From the NCBI GenBank assembly GCA_050486405.1, contig JBJHDF010000013.1, positions 1 to 64,000 of the forward strand: a stretch of DNA of 64,000 bases. Direction: 5' to 3'. The stretch is from JBJHDF01 sp050486405. Lineage in GTDB: Bacteria > Pseudomonadota > Gammaproteobacteria > Pseudomonadales > Cellvibrionaceae. Position numbers and translations under genes: made by a program. Positions 53,176 to 61,516 of this stretch are shown in pieces. Numbering within the stretch: the first letter of the stretch is position 1; the number at the start of each line of letters is the position of its first letter. The notes beneath the pieces are model-generated. The model was not told the origin of the DNA, ran no database searches, and worked only from the letters and a program-made list of their open reading frames with translations.

Positions 53176-53438
53176 ACGACCGGCAGCCGTTGCAAAAAGC
53201 TGTTGCGCTATTCTACGACGGCGAAAACGCACCCCGTATCACCGCCCGGGGCGCCGGCGATCTGGCGGAACAGATAATTGCTGTCGCCCGGGAGCACGGC
53301 GTACCCCTGTGCGACAACGCAACACTGGTGGATCTTCTGGTCAACCTTGAACTGGGCGACGAGATACCGCAAACCCTGTATATCGCCGTCGCCCACATTA
53401 TCGCCTTTGCCTACGAACTGAAAGCTGGCAATTACTGA
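53172..53438 (+). CDS. FhlB (FlhB C-terminal domain-like) export switch protein
   Basis: An 88-aa soluble protein similar to the cytoplasmic C-terminal domain of FlhB/EscU/YscU. KAVALFYDGENAPRITARG matches the region around the autocleavage loop, but the NPTH cleavage motif is absent; NAPRITA stands in its place. The ATG overlaps the fliK-like stop by four bases (ATGA). Such stand-alone FhlB proteins are linked with a FliK-like partner in many gammaproteobacteria. The 3' end overlaps the convergent xylanase gene by 7 bp. Confidence 0.85.
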   Translation: MNDRQPLQKAVALFYDGENAPRITARGAGDLAEQIIAVAREHGVPLCDNATLVDLLVNLELGDEIPQTLYIAVAHIIAFAYELKAGNY

Positions 53439-54583
53439 GTTCGACCGGGTATCGCCATTATCGCGTCGACGGCTGGCTTGGGACTGAGATACCGATTGAA
53501 CAACAGAGGATAATTGGTGCGGTTGGGAATCGGGTAGTCGTTCTTCCAGGACATACCATCTTCCACTCCCCACAGCGTCACCCGGTGAATCTTGTCCCGG
53601 TGCCGATAGAATATCTCGAACAACTCCGCGTACCGATTCGCCAATTGCCGCTCCACTTCGGGCGGCAAACCATCGGCATAGGGATTCAGATACGCCATGA
53701 ACTCCTCCAGCTGAAACTGAGGGTGCATCATGCCCTGACCGATAATCTGCCCCTCGCGGGTCAGCGGCAGCACATCCACGTCAAGCTCGGTGATCATCAC
53801 CTTGACCCCCAGCGCGGCGTAGGCTTCAATAGCGGTCTCGATATATTCGTTTTTCGGATAGTTGAGTCCCCAGTGCCCCTGAATGCCGACACCGTCGATA
53901 CGAATACCCTGCTCCTGCAGCATCTTTACCATACGCACAATGCCGTCGCGTTTTTCCGGGCGCCAGGCGTTGAAATCATTGTAGTAAAGTTCGGTATCCG
54001 GCGCATAGCGGCTGGCAAACTCAAAGGCCTTGCGCACCAGCAGATCGCCATCGCCCACACTGTTGACCCAGGTAGTGGGGCGGTAGGAACCGTCATCGGC
54101 AATCACTTCGTTGACCACGTCCCAGGCGTGAACCCGTCCGGCGTAGCGCCCGGCCACTTTTTCAATATGGGTACGCATACGCTCAATCTGGGCTTCCGGC
54201 GTGTTGGGGTTGCCATCATCATCGTAGAAAAACCAGTCCGGAGTCTGGTTGTGCCAGACCAGTGTATGGCCGACGATGTACATATCGTGTTTTTCGCCAA
54301 ACTCCACAAACTCATCCGCCGGGCCGAAATTGTAGACGCCCGGTTGGGGGTTGATGGGCTCGATTTTCATGACGTTTTCAACAGTAATCGTGTTGAAATG
54401 CTCCACCACCACCGCCTGTGATTTGGCATCCTCACCGGAGGTAATCGCTTCATTGACAGCGGTGCCGATCAGAAACGCATCACTATAGGCTTCCTTCAGG
54501 GTTTTTGGCGCACCCTGATCCGCAACGGCACACAATGTCGCTGCCGCCAACAGCGGCACCAGCAGAACTCGGAACAGTTTCAT
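53432..54583 (-). CDS. Endo-1,4-beta-xylanase, GH10
   Basis: A 383-aa secreted enzyme that cuts xylan. A signal peptide (about 1-22, ending near CAVA) leads directly into a single GH10 barrel, with no carbohydrate-binding module. The acid/base is E159 in WDVVNE and the nucleophile is E266 in MITELDVDV; HTLVWHNQTP and ITVENVMKIEP are conserved substrate-binding segments. AGAGGAG sits directly before an ATG at 54592 but at normal spacing from the ATG at 54583, so the latter is chosen. No transporter, TonB receptor or other hemicellulase is adjacent. Confidence 0.93.
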   Translation of the reverse strand: MKLFRVLLVPLLAAATLCAVADQGAPKTLKEAYSDAFLIGTAVNEAITSGEDAKSQAVVVEHFNTITVENVMKIEPINPQPGVYNFGPADEFVEFGEKHDMYIVGHTLVWHNQTPDWFFYDDDGNPNTPEAQIERMRTHIEKVAGRYAGRVHAWDVVNEVIADDGSYRPTTWVNSVGDGDLLVRKAFEFASRYAPDTELYYNDFNAWRPEKRDGIVRMVKMLQEQGIRIDGVGIQGHWGLNYPKNEYIETAIEAYAALGVKVMITELDVDVLPLTREGQIIGQGMMHPQFQLEEFMAYLNPYADGLPPEVERQLANRYAELFEIFYRHRDKIHRVTLWGVEDGMSWKNDYPIPNRTNYPLLFNRYLSPKPAVDAIMAIPGRTQ

Positions 54584-54643
54584 CTTTTTCATCTCCTCTA
54601 TTGTCGGACTATTTTTTTGGGAGCGTGTTAAAGAAGCTTATCG

Positions 54644-55045
54644 TTATAAACTGGTTTTTCCCCAGTAGTTTGCATACCAATCTGGCGAATTCCCACCCCG
54701 CCATCCTCTTGGCGTGGCCAACCGGATCACATCGCGAGCGCGATAGTTTCTATTGCCGTTAAAAAAGCCGTCAGCTACCTGGCCGCGCAGACAATCAAGT
54801 TCTTCCTGACAGACCTTGTAGTACGCTAGGGTATTTGCTGACTCGACATGCCGAAACAAGGCAACGGCATATTGCATGTAGCGCATGGGCAACCGAAGAT
54901 CCTGCGCCGTTTTCTGAATCTGCAGCACCGTATACTGATCAGCCATTCCGTAGCGCTTGGCCAGGGCCGGCGCCAATACCCGGACATATTGATTGATCGT
55001 TCTATTTAGGCGAAAATTCCGCAATAGGCGCCGCATACTGTCCAT
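54644..55045 (-). CDS. Small protein of unknown function (possibly DUF6559-like)
   Basis: A 133-aa basic, mostly helical protein without a signal peptide. The segment INQYVRVLAPALAKRYG followed by YTVLQIQKTAQDL resembles small proteins grouped as DUF6559, though I am unsure. The C-terminal third is Arg/Gly/Trp-rich (RGWRGGNSPDWYANYWG). It lies 76 bp downstream of the CFA-type gene on the same strand and may be the last gene of that operon. No function is proposed. Confidence 0.6.
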   Translation of the reverse strand: MDSMRRLLRNFRLNRTINQYVRVLAPALAKRYGMADQYTVLQIQKTAQDLRLPMRYMQYAVALFRHVESANTLAYYKVCQEELDCLRGQVADGFFNGNRNYRARDVIRLATPRGWRGGNSPDWYANYWGKTSL

Positions 55046-55121
55046 CCCGCTACTGGCCCGCTACCGATGCTTGTGGCGACGGCTCGCCCAGCACGAAAGG
55101 TAGGGATAGTCACATATTTTC

Positions 55122-56393
55122 TCAACTGCCGCAAGGGCGGTAATCGGGCTTGGCCAGCAGCAGTTGTACCGTGCCGATACTACGCTCGCGGAAGCCGCCT
55201 TCGCAATAGCACAGATAGAACTCCCACATGCGACAGAAGCGCTGGTCATAGCCCAGTTCGGCAATGCGCTGCCAGCGGGAGAGGAAACGCTGGCGCCAAT
55301 GGCACAGGGTTCGGGCGTAGTGCTGACCTATATCCTCCAGATGCAGTATGCCCATATCGGTGTTGCGCGCAACCTGATCACTGATCACTGCCACCGAAGG
55401 CAGGCAGCCGCCGGGGAAGATGTAACGCTGAATAAAGTCCACGGCTTTGAGCGCCCGCTGGTAGCGCTGATCCGGGATGGTGATGGCCTGCAGCAGCATC
55501 AGGCCATCATTGCGCAGCAGTCTGGAACAAGCGCTGAAATAGTCAGCGTAATGTTGGTGTCCCACCGCTTCGATCATTTCAATGGACACCAGCTTGCTGT
55601 AGCGGCCACGCAGATCCCGATAGTCCTGCAACAGCACCTCAACCCGATCCTGCAAGCCCGACTCCCGCACCAGGGTCTGTACCTGGCCATACTGGGCGGG
55701 TGACAATGTTGTGGTGGTGACCTTGCAGCCGTAGTGACTGGCGGCGTAGATGGCCAGTCCGCCCCAGCCGCTGCCGATTTCCAGCAGGTGATCGTCGCGA
55801 GACAACTCCAGCTTGTCGCAGACAAGGCTCAGCTTATTGAGCGACGCCTCCTCCAATGTGTTTTCATCGTCCGCAAAGACAGCGGCCGAATACATCATAG
55901 TGGGATCGAGAAACTCGGTAAAAAAATCATTGCCGAGATCGTAATGGGCGACGATGTTTTCCCGGGCACCGCGACGACTGTTGCGACGCCCCCAATGAAA
56001 ACTGCGCAGACGCCACTTGCGCCAAAACGATAGCCTGTCGTCCAGCGCGTCCAGTGCCGGCAAATTCTTCGCCATCAGGCGCACCAGGCTCACCAGAGAC
56101 GGGCTGGACCAGTCGCCATCCATGTAGGATTCACCGGCGGCGATGGATCCGCCCTCCAGCACCCGGCGATACACGCCGGGGTTGTGCACCTGTACTTCGG
56201 CCAGCAAGTCGGCTTGCGGCTCACTCTGCCCAAACCGATGGCATTCACCTGCCTCGTGCAGGAGCAGGCACCCATGCTCAAGCTGGCCCAGCAACTTGAA
56301 GAGCACTTGCCTGGCTATGCCTCCCCTGTTGCCAGCATTTTCATCCGGCGCTGCCAGCTGCCAGCGACTGCTACTGAGGGTTGACTGGGTCAT
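55122..56393 (-). CDS. Cyclopropane-fatty-acyl-phospholipid synthase family methyltransferase
   Basis: A 423-aa SAM-dependent enzyme acting on unsaturated acyl chains of membrane lipids. The C-terminal domain has AHYDLGNDFF, LEIGSGWGGLAIYA (SAM site), VSIEMIEAVG and FIQRYIFPGG, all characteristic of Cfa. A separate N-terminal domain covers the first 130 residues. AAAGGAGAG before the ATG supports the start, which overlaps the DUF1365 gene by 23 bp. In comparable operons related enzymes methylate acyl chains under light or singlet-oxygen stress, so the product need not be a plain cyclopropane. Confidence 0.92.
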   Translation of the reverse strand: MTQSTLSSSRWQLAAPDENAGNRGGIARQVLFKLLGQLEHGCLLLHEAGECHRFGQSEPQADLLAEVQVHNPGVYRRVLEGGSIAAGESYMDGDWSSPSLVSLVRLMAKNLPALDALDDRLSFWRKWRLRSFHWGRRNSRRGARENIVAHYDLGNDFFTEFLDPTMMYSAAVFADDENTLEEASLNKLSLVCDKLELSRDDHLLEIGSGWGGLAIYAASHYGCKVTTTTLSPAQYGQVQTLVRESGLQDRVEVLLQDYRDLRGRYSKLVSIEMIEAVGHQHYADYFSACSRLLRNDGLMLLQAITIPDQRYQRALKAVDFIQRYIFPGGCLPSVAVISDQVARNTDMGILHLEDIGQHYARTLCHWRQRFLSRWQRIAELGYDQRFCRMWEFYLCYCEGGFRERSIGTVQLLLAKPDYRPCGS

Positions 56394-57177
56394 TACTCTC
56401 TCCTTTACTCAACTTCGACTTGTTGCCGTCACGACCAGCAATGGGTGTATGCCCGTATACGGGTACGCCCTTGAAAAACAGCCTCAGCGCCTGCCAGTAA
56501 ATGGCGACGCTGACTTTCAACGCCAACCAGGGTTGACGCAGCACAATAAGATCCAGCGCCCTGGCATCCCAGGGTTGACGCTCCATAACCAGTGTGGCGT
56601 CGGTGTGTTTATCCTGACCGGCGCGGTTTTCCATATGTATGCGCAACCGCTGCGCTGGCGCGTCACTGACCCAGCGATAGGCCATGGCCATGGGGTTAAA
56701 GGGCGACACGTGCATGGCCTTTGGGAAACAGGTGCTTACCCTGCCCTGCGCGTCACAGGGCAACGCGTAGCAGTGACACTCGCCCCAGGGTGTGTTGTTC
56801 ACCTGGGCGAGAACAACGGCGGGCACCGGCGCATCGGGTTCGAAGCAATAGTAGAAACTGACCGGATTGAAACACCAACCCCAGAGCCTCAGGTTGGTCA
56901 ACAAATGAACGGGGCCTGACGGGCAATAACCCAACTGCGAACTGACTGTTGCCCGAACCTGCTCGGCAAGATCCCGGTGTGGGTCGCCAAGGTAGTCACT
57001 GCGACGAAAACTGCCCGGCGTGCGGCCGTTATAGGACCAAAAGCGGGTTCGCTCAAACAGCTGCGGCAGCTCATCGAGATCCAGGTAAAACAGCGTCGAG
57101 CGATAGCTGAACTCGTGGTGTTTGGGCAGAAAGCGGCGATGCCGAAGCGACCCCTGATAGATGGCGCTGTTCATCAT
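56371..57177 (-). CDS. DUF1365 domain protein
   Basis: A 268-aa cytoplasmic protein. AIYQGSLRHRRFLPK at the N-terminus and LWGWCFNPVSFYYCF in the middle identify DUF1365. The family nearly always sits with a Cfa-like enzyme and an FAD oxidoreductase, as here, and is thought to act in modifying lipid acyl chains; its chemistry is not known to me. It overlaps the oxidoreductase by four bases (ATGA). Confidence 0.9.
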   Translation of the reverse strand: MMNSAIYQGSLRHRRFLPKHHEFSYRSTLFYLDLDELPQLFERTRFWSYNGRTPGSFRRSDYLGDPHRDLAEQVRATVSSQLGYCPSGPVHLLTNLRLWGWCFNPVSFYYCFEPDAPVPAVVLAQVNNTPWGECHCYALPCDAQGRVSTCFPKAMHVSPFNPMAMAYRWVSDAPAQRLRIHMENRAGQDKHTDATLVMERQPWDARALDLIVLRQPWLALKVSVAIYWQALRLFFKGVPVYGHTPIAGRDGNKSKLSKGESNDPVNPQ

Positions 57178-58454
57178 AGCGTCTCCCCGAAACGGGCGGC
57201 GACCCGCAGCGCCGACACCACACCGTCTTCATGAAATCCGTTGCGCCAGTAAGCACCACAGAAATGGGTGCCGCGCCGCCCGCTGATCTCACCCCAGCGC
57301 GCCTGGGCAGCCACGCTGGCGAGCGTGAATTCAGGGTGCGCGTACCGGTATTCACCGAACACCCTGGCCCCGGGTGAAAGCGTGTCGGGGTTGACGGATA
57401 CACAGAACGTCGTGGGCGCTTCGATACCCTGCAATAGATTCATGTTATAGGTGAGAAGCGCCTTTTCCGGGTCCGGCGCTTGCGGCAGTCGATAGTTCCA
57501 GCTGGCCCAGGCCCGGGTATTGGCAGGCAGTTGCGCCGCGTCATTGTGTAGTACCACGCGATTTTCCCGATAGGGCATGGCGGACAGCACGGCCTTTTCC
57601 TGCGGGCTGGCATCGGCAAGCACGGCCAGCGCCTGGTCGCTGTGACAGGCAAATACCACATGATCGTACTGCCGCTCGCCGAACCTGCTGCTGGCAAGGG
57701 TAACGCCTGCCTCTAGGCGGTGCACGCTGGACACTGGCGTCGCCAGATGGATGCGATCGGCAAACACTGCCGTCAGCGGCGCCAGATAGCTGGACGAACC
57801 GCCGCTAACGGTATACCACTGGGGCTGATCGTTGACGGTCAACAAACCGTGATTGTAAAAAAAACGCAGAAAAAACTGCAGCGGCATTTCGGCGGCGCTG
57901 ACGGAGCCCGCCGACCAGATGGCCGACACCATGGGCAGAATATAGTAGTCGCGCAGGCGGTGGCTGTATCCCGCTCGATGCAAATAGTCGCCCAGGGTCA
58001 TCCCGGCGTCGTATTGCTCACTGACAAACGTTTCGATGCAACGTCGATTGAAACGCAAAATCTCCGCCAACAAACGCCAGTGGTCTAAGCGTAGGAGATT
58101 TTTGCGCTGCGCGAAAAGGCCGTTGAGTGAGGTGCCGCTGTATTCCAGACCCGTGCGGGCACAACTGACGCTGAACCCCATTTCGGTGGGGCGACTGCTG
58201 ACACCCAACTGCTTGAGCAGCGCCATAAAGTTGGGGTAGGTTCTGTCGTTGAATACAATAAACCCGGTGTCTACCCGGTATTCTTCACCATCGAATAGCA
58301 CCCGTTTGGTAGCAGTATGACCGCCAAGCTCGCTCCCTGCCTCGTAGACGTCCACCCCGTGCTGCCGACAGAGCAGGTAAGCGCAGGTCAGCCCGCTGAT
58401 GCCACTGCCAACAATGGCAATGCGTTGACCGGGGGCATAGGCAGCGACGCTCAT
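57174..58454 (-). CDS. FAD-dependent oxidoreductase of the amine-oxidase type
   Basis: A 426-aa flavoprotein. The dinucleotide motif IAVGSGISGLTCAYLL-like sequence (IVGSGISGLTCA at about 14-25) opens it, VDTGFIVFND follows, and the FAD C-terminal motif with GRRGTHFCGAYW is near the end. It belongs to the NAD(P)-binding/amine-oxidase-like group found beside DUF1365 and Cfa genes, where it is expected to oxidise or desaturate fatty acyl chains. The ATG shares one base with the photolyase stop (TGATG). Confidence 0.9.
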   Translation of the reverse strand: MSVAAYAPGQRIAIVGSGISGLTCAYLLCRQHGVDVYEAGSELGGHTATKRVLFDGEEYRVDTGFIVFNDRTYPNFMALLKQLGVSSRPTEMGFSVSCARTGLEYSGTSLNGLFAQRKNLLRLDHWRLLAEILRFNRRCIETFVSEQYDAGMTLGDYLHRAGYSHRLRDYYILPMVSAIWSAGSVSAAEMPLQFFLRFFYNHGLLTVNDQPQWYTVSGGSSSYLAPLTAVFADRIHLATPVSSVHRLEAGVTLASSRFGERQYDHVVFACHSDQALAVLADASPQEKAVLSAMPYRENRVVLHNDAAQLPANTRAWASWNYRLPQAPDPEKALLTYNMNLLQGIEAPTTFCVSVNPDTLSPGARVFGEYRYAHPEFTLASVAAQARWGEISGRRGTHFCGAYWRNGFHEDGVVSALRVAARFGETL

Positions 58455-59878
58455 CAGCGCTTTTCGCCTCCAGCTTTGATCTGCCCGAACAGCTCCATAG
58501 TCTCCTTTCGGCTGCGGGCGATATCCACTATCGGTGCGGGATAGTCCGCACTCGCTCCCGGCTGATGAATCTCCCGCGCGGAGAGGTGTGCCAACTGCGG
58601 CAAATACCGCCGGATGAAAGTGCCCTCGGGGTCAAACCGCTGCGACTGGGTAGTCGGATTGAATATGCGAAAGTAAGGCGCCGCATCGGTACCGGTGGAC
58701 GCGCTCCACTGCCAGCCGCCATTATTCGCAGCAAAATCACCGTCGATCAGGTTCTCCATAAACCAGCGCTCACCCATGCGCCAGTCTACTTGCAGGTTCT
58801 TGGTCAGAAACATGGCAACGACCATGCGCAGACGATTGTGCATCCAGCCGCATTGGCGCAGTTGCAACATGGCGGCGTCCACCAGGGGAACCCCGGTGCG
58901 CCCTTGGCACCAGGCGGCAAACAGCTCGGGATCTCTGCGCCAGGGAAAGCGCTCAGTGTAAGTTTGCAGGGGATGGTGCTTGCACACCTGGGGAAAATCC
59001 ACCACCAGGTGTTGATAGAAATCCCGCCAGATCAATTCGTTGAGCCAGGCAGTGACACCGGCGCTACCGCTGTCCCACTCACCGCGGTTCGCTGCCAGCG
59101 CGGCGGCAATGCATTGGCGGGGCGACAGCACACCCATGGCGAGATAGGGGGAGAGACACGAGGTGCCCTCGCGATCCGGAAAATCCCGCTGCACCTGGTA
59201 ATCGTCCAACCTGGCAGCGACAAAATCCGTCAGCCGTCGCTGGGCCTGCGCCTCACCGGCGGGCCATAGATGCTGCAAATCCCGCAGCTCCTGGCTTTCG
59301 AAAATTCGGTCGATAGCCTCAGCGTCTCTGTCAGCACCGGCAATAGTCCGGCCAACGACAGGCACCTCGGGCAGGGGCGATACCGAGGTCGCCATTGCCT
59401 GCCGCAGCCAGGCGCGCTTGAACGCGGTAAACACTTTGAAGGGTTGCCCGACAGCCGTGCGCAATGTTCCCGGGGGCAACACTACCCGATCGTGGTATCG
59501 CTGCACGCCGAAACCGCGCGCCCGAAACGCGTCGGCAACGGCAATATCCCGACGCTGTTCGTCCAGTGGATACTCGGCATTGAAGAACAGCTGTCCGGCC
59601 TTGACCTGGTCGGCCACAGCCAGCAGCGCCGCCGGTATCGCCGCAGCTTCCTCCACAGCGAACAGCTTCAGGACAATGCCCTTGGCCGCCAGTGCATCCA
59701 CCAGACTGTGCAACTGTCGGCGCAGCAGATCCAGGCGCGCCGGGGCCGTGTGGTGGCGGCGAATATGCTCCCGACACAGACCATAGACGACAACGGGCTC
59801 ACCCGCCCTGGCGGCGTGCCGCAGCGCCGGATTATCCACCAGGCGCAAATCGTTGCGCAGCCAGACCAGAACCTTCAC
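58454..59878 (-). CDS. phrB: Deoxyribodipyrimidine photolyase
   Basis: A 474-aa light-driven enzyme that splits cyclobutane pyrimidine dimers. The N-terminal antenna domain starts VLVWLRNDLRLVDNPAL. The FAD domain has TSCLSPYLAMGVLSP, NELIWRDFYQHL, TGVPLVDAAMLQL and the tryptophan-bearing DGDFAANNGGWQW, where Asn and Trp contact FAD and the lesion. The GTG start at 59878 overlaps the preceding gene by four bases (GTGA) and begins exactly at the family N-terminus; a longer reading to 60028 does not match. Confidence 0.95.
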   Translation of the reverse strand: MKVLVWLRNDLRLVDNPALRHAARAGEPVVVYGLCREHIRRHHTAPARLDLLRRQLHSLVDALAAKGIVLKLFAVEEAAAIPAALLAVADQVKAGQLFFNAEYPLDEQRRDIAVADAFRARGFGVQRYHDRVVLPPGTLRTAVGQPFKVFTAFKRAWLRQAMATSVSPLPEVPVVGRTIAGADRDAEAIDRIFESQELRDLQHLWPAGEAQAQRRLTDFVAARLDDYQVQRDFPDREGTSCLSPYLAMGVLSPRQCIAAALAANRGEWDSGSAGVTAWLNELIWRDFYQHLVVDFPQVCKHHPLQTYTERFPWRRDPELFAAWCQGRTGVPLVDAAMLQLRQCGWMHNRLRMVVAMFLTKNLQVDWRMGERWFMENLIDGDFAANNGGWQWSASTGTDAAPYFRIFNPTTQSQRFDPEGTFIRRYLPQLAHLSAREIHQPGASADYPAPIVDIARSRKETMELFGQIKAGGEKR

Positions 59879-60366
59879 CGGTGCGCCAACCTCTTGCGGA
59901 GTCGGCGCACGACAGGTCCTAACAGCGGCACATGTTCGTAAAGCATGTCGCCGAGATCGTAATAATCCCGATGCCAATGGATGCGTTCGCCGTAATGGAT
60001 ATGACTCATACCCGGCATACTGAGCCACTGCCCCCGTGCCAACTGCGGATGACGATAGCGCATCACCCAGACAAGGCTGGCGCGACCGCTTTGTCCGGGC
60101 GCCTCCGGTGGCAGATCCAGCACTTCCAGAAACTCGAAACCGCAGCCGTCCACGCCTTCGGCGATATACGCGAAGTAACCGCGCAGTGCTTCCAGGCCAA
60201 CGATCTTGTCCACTGGGTCCTGAAATACCACCTCTGGGTGATAGATACTGTCCAGCGCATCGACAATGCCGCCGTCAAAGGTGGCGTACAGCTGGGTCAG
60301 GCGCGCAATCAATGGCGAAGATTCCGCCCCGCCCTGCCCCCGGCCTGCAAAGTGCATAACACTCAT
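59875..60366 (-). CDS. NTF2/SnoaL-like protein
   Basis: A 163-aa soluble protein with the cone-like NTF2 fold pattern: LTQLYATFDGG, IYHPEVVFQDPV and a later IHWHRDYYDLG. In this fold the pocket may be enzymatic or ligand-binding. Members of this group commonly occur in photolyase/Cfa operons. It overlaps the YbgA-like gene upstream and phrB downstream by four bases each, so its output is tied to theirs. Function is not established. Confidence 0.82.
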   Translation of the reverse strand: MSVMHFAGRGQGGAESSPLIARLTQLYATFDGGIVDALDSIYHPEVVFQDPVDKIVGLEALRGYFAYIAEGVDGCGFEFLEVLDLPPEAPGQSGRASLVWVMRYRHPQLARGQWLSMPGMSHIHYGERIHWHRDYYDLGDMLYEHVPLLGPVVRRLRKRLAHR

Positions 60367-61319
60367 GCCGCCACTCCCACATAGCGCAAACCGAGTTTTT
60401 CCGGGTGCGGCGACCAGAAGCTCTGCTGTTGCAGATAAGGCATGTCCACCTTGCGCAGATAGTGCTTCAAGAGCGTCAAGGGCGCCACCAGCGGCACTTC
60501 GCCGCGCCGGTAAGCGTCAATCAATTCGCGCAGTTCGGCCTTCTCATCCGCAGACGTCAGCTTTTTCAGGTACCCCTGCAGGTGCTGCATGACGTTGGCG
60601 TTGCCCTTGCGGTTTACCGGCCGGGACAGCGCAGTCATAAACAACTGCACGAACTGGCGATTCACCTCATGGGGGTCTTTGCCGCGCAGGTCCGCCAGCA
60701 AACGGCCAATGGCCTGGTAACTGACCGGGTGGTGGGCCATCACCTGGTACTTGTAGCGGGCGTAGAAGGCCACCAAGCCGGCGGCGCTGGGACGCGCCTC
60801 CAGACTCCGACGCCAATCGTGGTAAGCGTAGAGCCGGGTAATGAAATTTTCCCGCAGCACCGGGTCGTTGAGACGGCCCGCCTCTTCCATGGGCAGCAGC
60901 GGCAGCAACTCCCGGAGGCGGGCGGCAAAGGCACCCTGTCCCCGGTTGTCCTTGGGTGTTCCACTGCTGGCATAGCGCTTGACGCTGTGCAACCCGCAAC
61001 TGGGCGATTTTTGCATCAGGATATAGCCACAAATATCCGGCATCTGCAGCGCCACGGCTTCCGCCTCGCGGCGCAGCGCCTCGGTGACATCCCGACCGGT
61101 GTCAACCGAACCTTTGACCCGGGTGAGGTCACCGTCCGCCACCAGCCGGATGGGTTCACGGGGAACCCCCAGCCCTGCGGCAACTTCCGGACAGCTGGGT
61201 CGCAATTCCAGAAATTGGGTGAGCACTTCGGTGATATAGCGGGAATGTTTGTGTCCGCCGTTGTAACGCACGGCGTCGCCCAGCAGACACTGACTGACAC
61301 CGACTGGGATTTTGTTCAT
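60363..61319 (-). CDS. YbgA-family protein (DUF523 plus DUF1722)
   Basis: A 318-aa protein joining an N-terminal DUF523 domain (VGVSQCLLGDAVRYNGGHK, then ILMQKSPSCGL, with conserved cysteines) to a C-terminal DUF1722/YbgA domain (YARYKYQVMAHHP and LIDAYRRGEVPLVAPL). The two-domain form is the usual partner of photolyase genes in gammaproteobacteria. The molecular role is unknown. It is the first gene of the operon. AAGGGC precedes the ATG at 61319. Confidence 0.88.
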   Translation of the reverse strand: MNKIPVGVSQCLLGDAVRYNGGHKHSRYITEVLTQFLELRPSCPEVAAGLGVPREPIRLVADGDLTRVKGSVDTGRDVTEALRREAEAVALQMPDICGYILMQKSPSCGLHSVKRYASSGTPKDNRGQGAFAARLRELLPLLPMEEAGRLNDPVLRENFITRLYAYHDWRRSLEARPSAAGLVAFYARYKYQVMAHHPVSYQAIGRLLADLRGKDPHEVNRQFVQLFMTALSRPVNRKGNANVMQHLQGYLKKLTSADEKAELRELIDAYRRGEVPLVAPLTLLKHYLRKVDMPYLQQQSFWSPHPEKLGLRYVGVAA

Positions 61320-61445
61320 GGAGAGCCCTTGCGCTGCGATACATCATCCGGGAAGAGAATACGTTGGCGATGGGGAAAAAGATAACCGGGGACGCCCAAT
61401 CAGAGAATTTTTTTTCGGAACACCGGGAGCAACGCAAAAAGAGTA

Positions 61446-61476
61446 ATTATAAATCACATTAAGAGTTAATTGTATA
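61446..61476 (-). promoter_or_regulatory. Promoter with 19-bp spacer upstream of the photolyase operon
   Basis: On the minus strand, TATACA (61476-61471) and TATAAT (61451-61446) are separated by 19 bp. Overlong spacers of 19-20 bp are the mark of promoters activated by MerR-family regulators. The -35 lies within GGTATACA, a near-palindrome. The start codon of the YbgA-like gene is about 120 bp downstream. LitR/CarH-type light sensors of the MerR family control similar operons in other bacteria; no such regulator gene is in the window. Assignment is by inspection only. Confidence 0.5.
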
Positions 61477-61516
61477 CCATTGTTTTTATTGGAAAATATG
61501 GCTGGAGATACACCGG

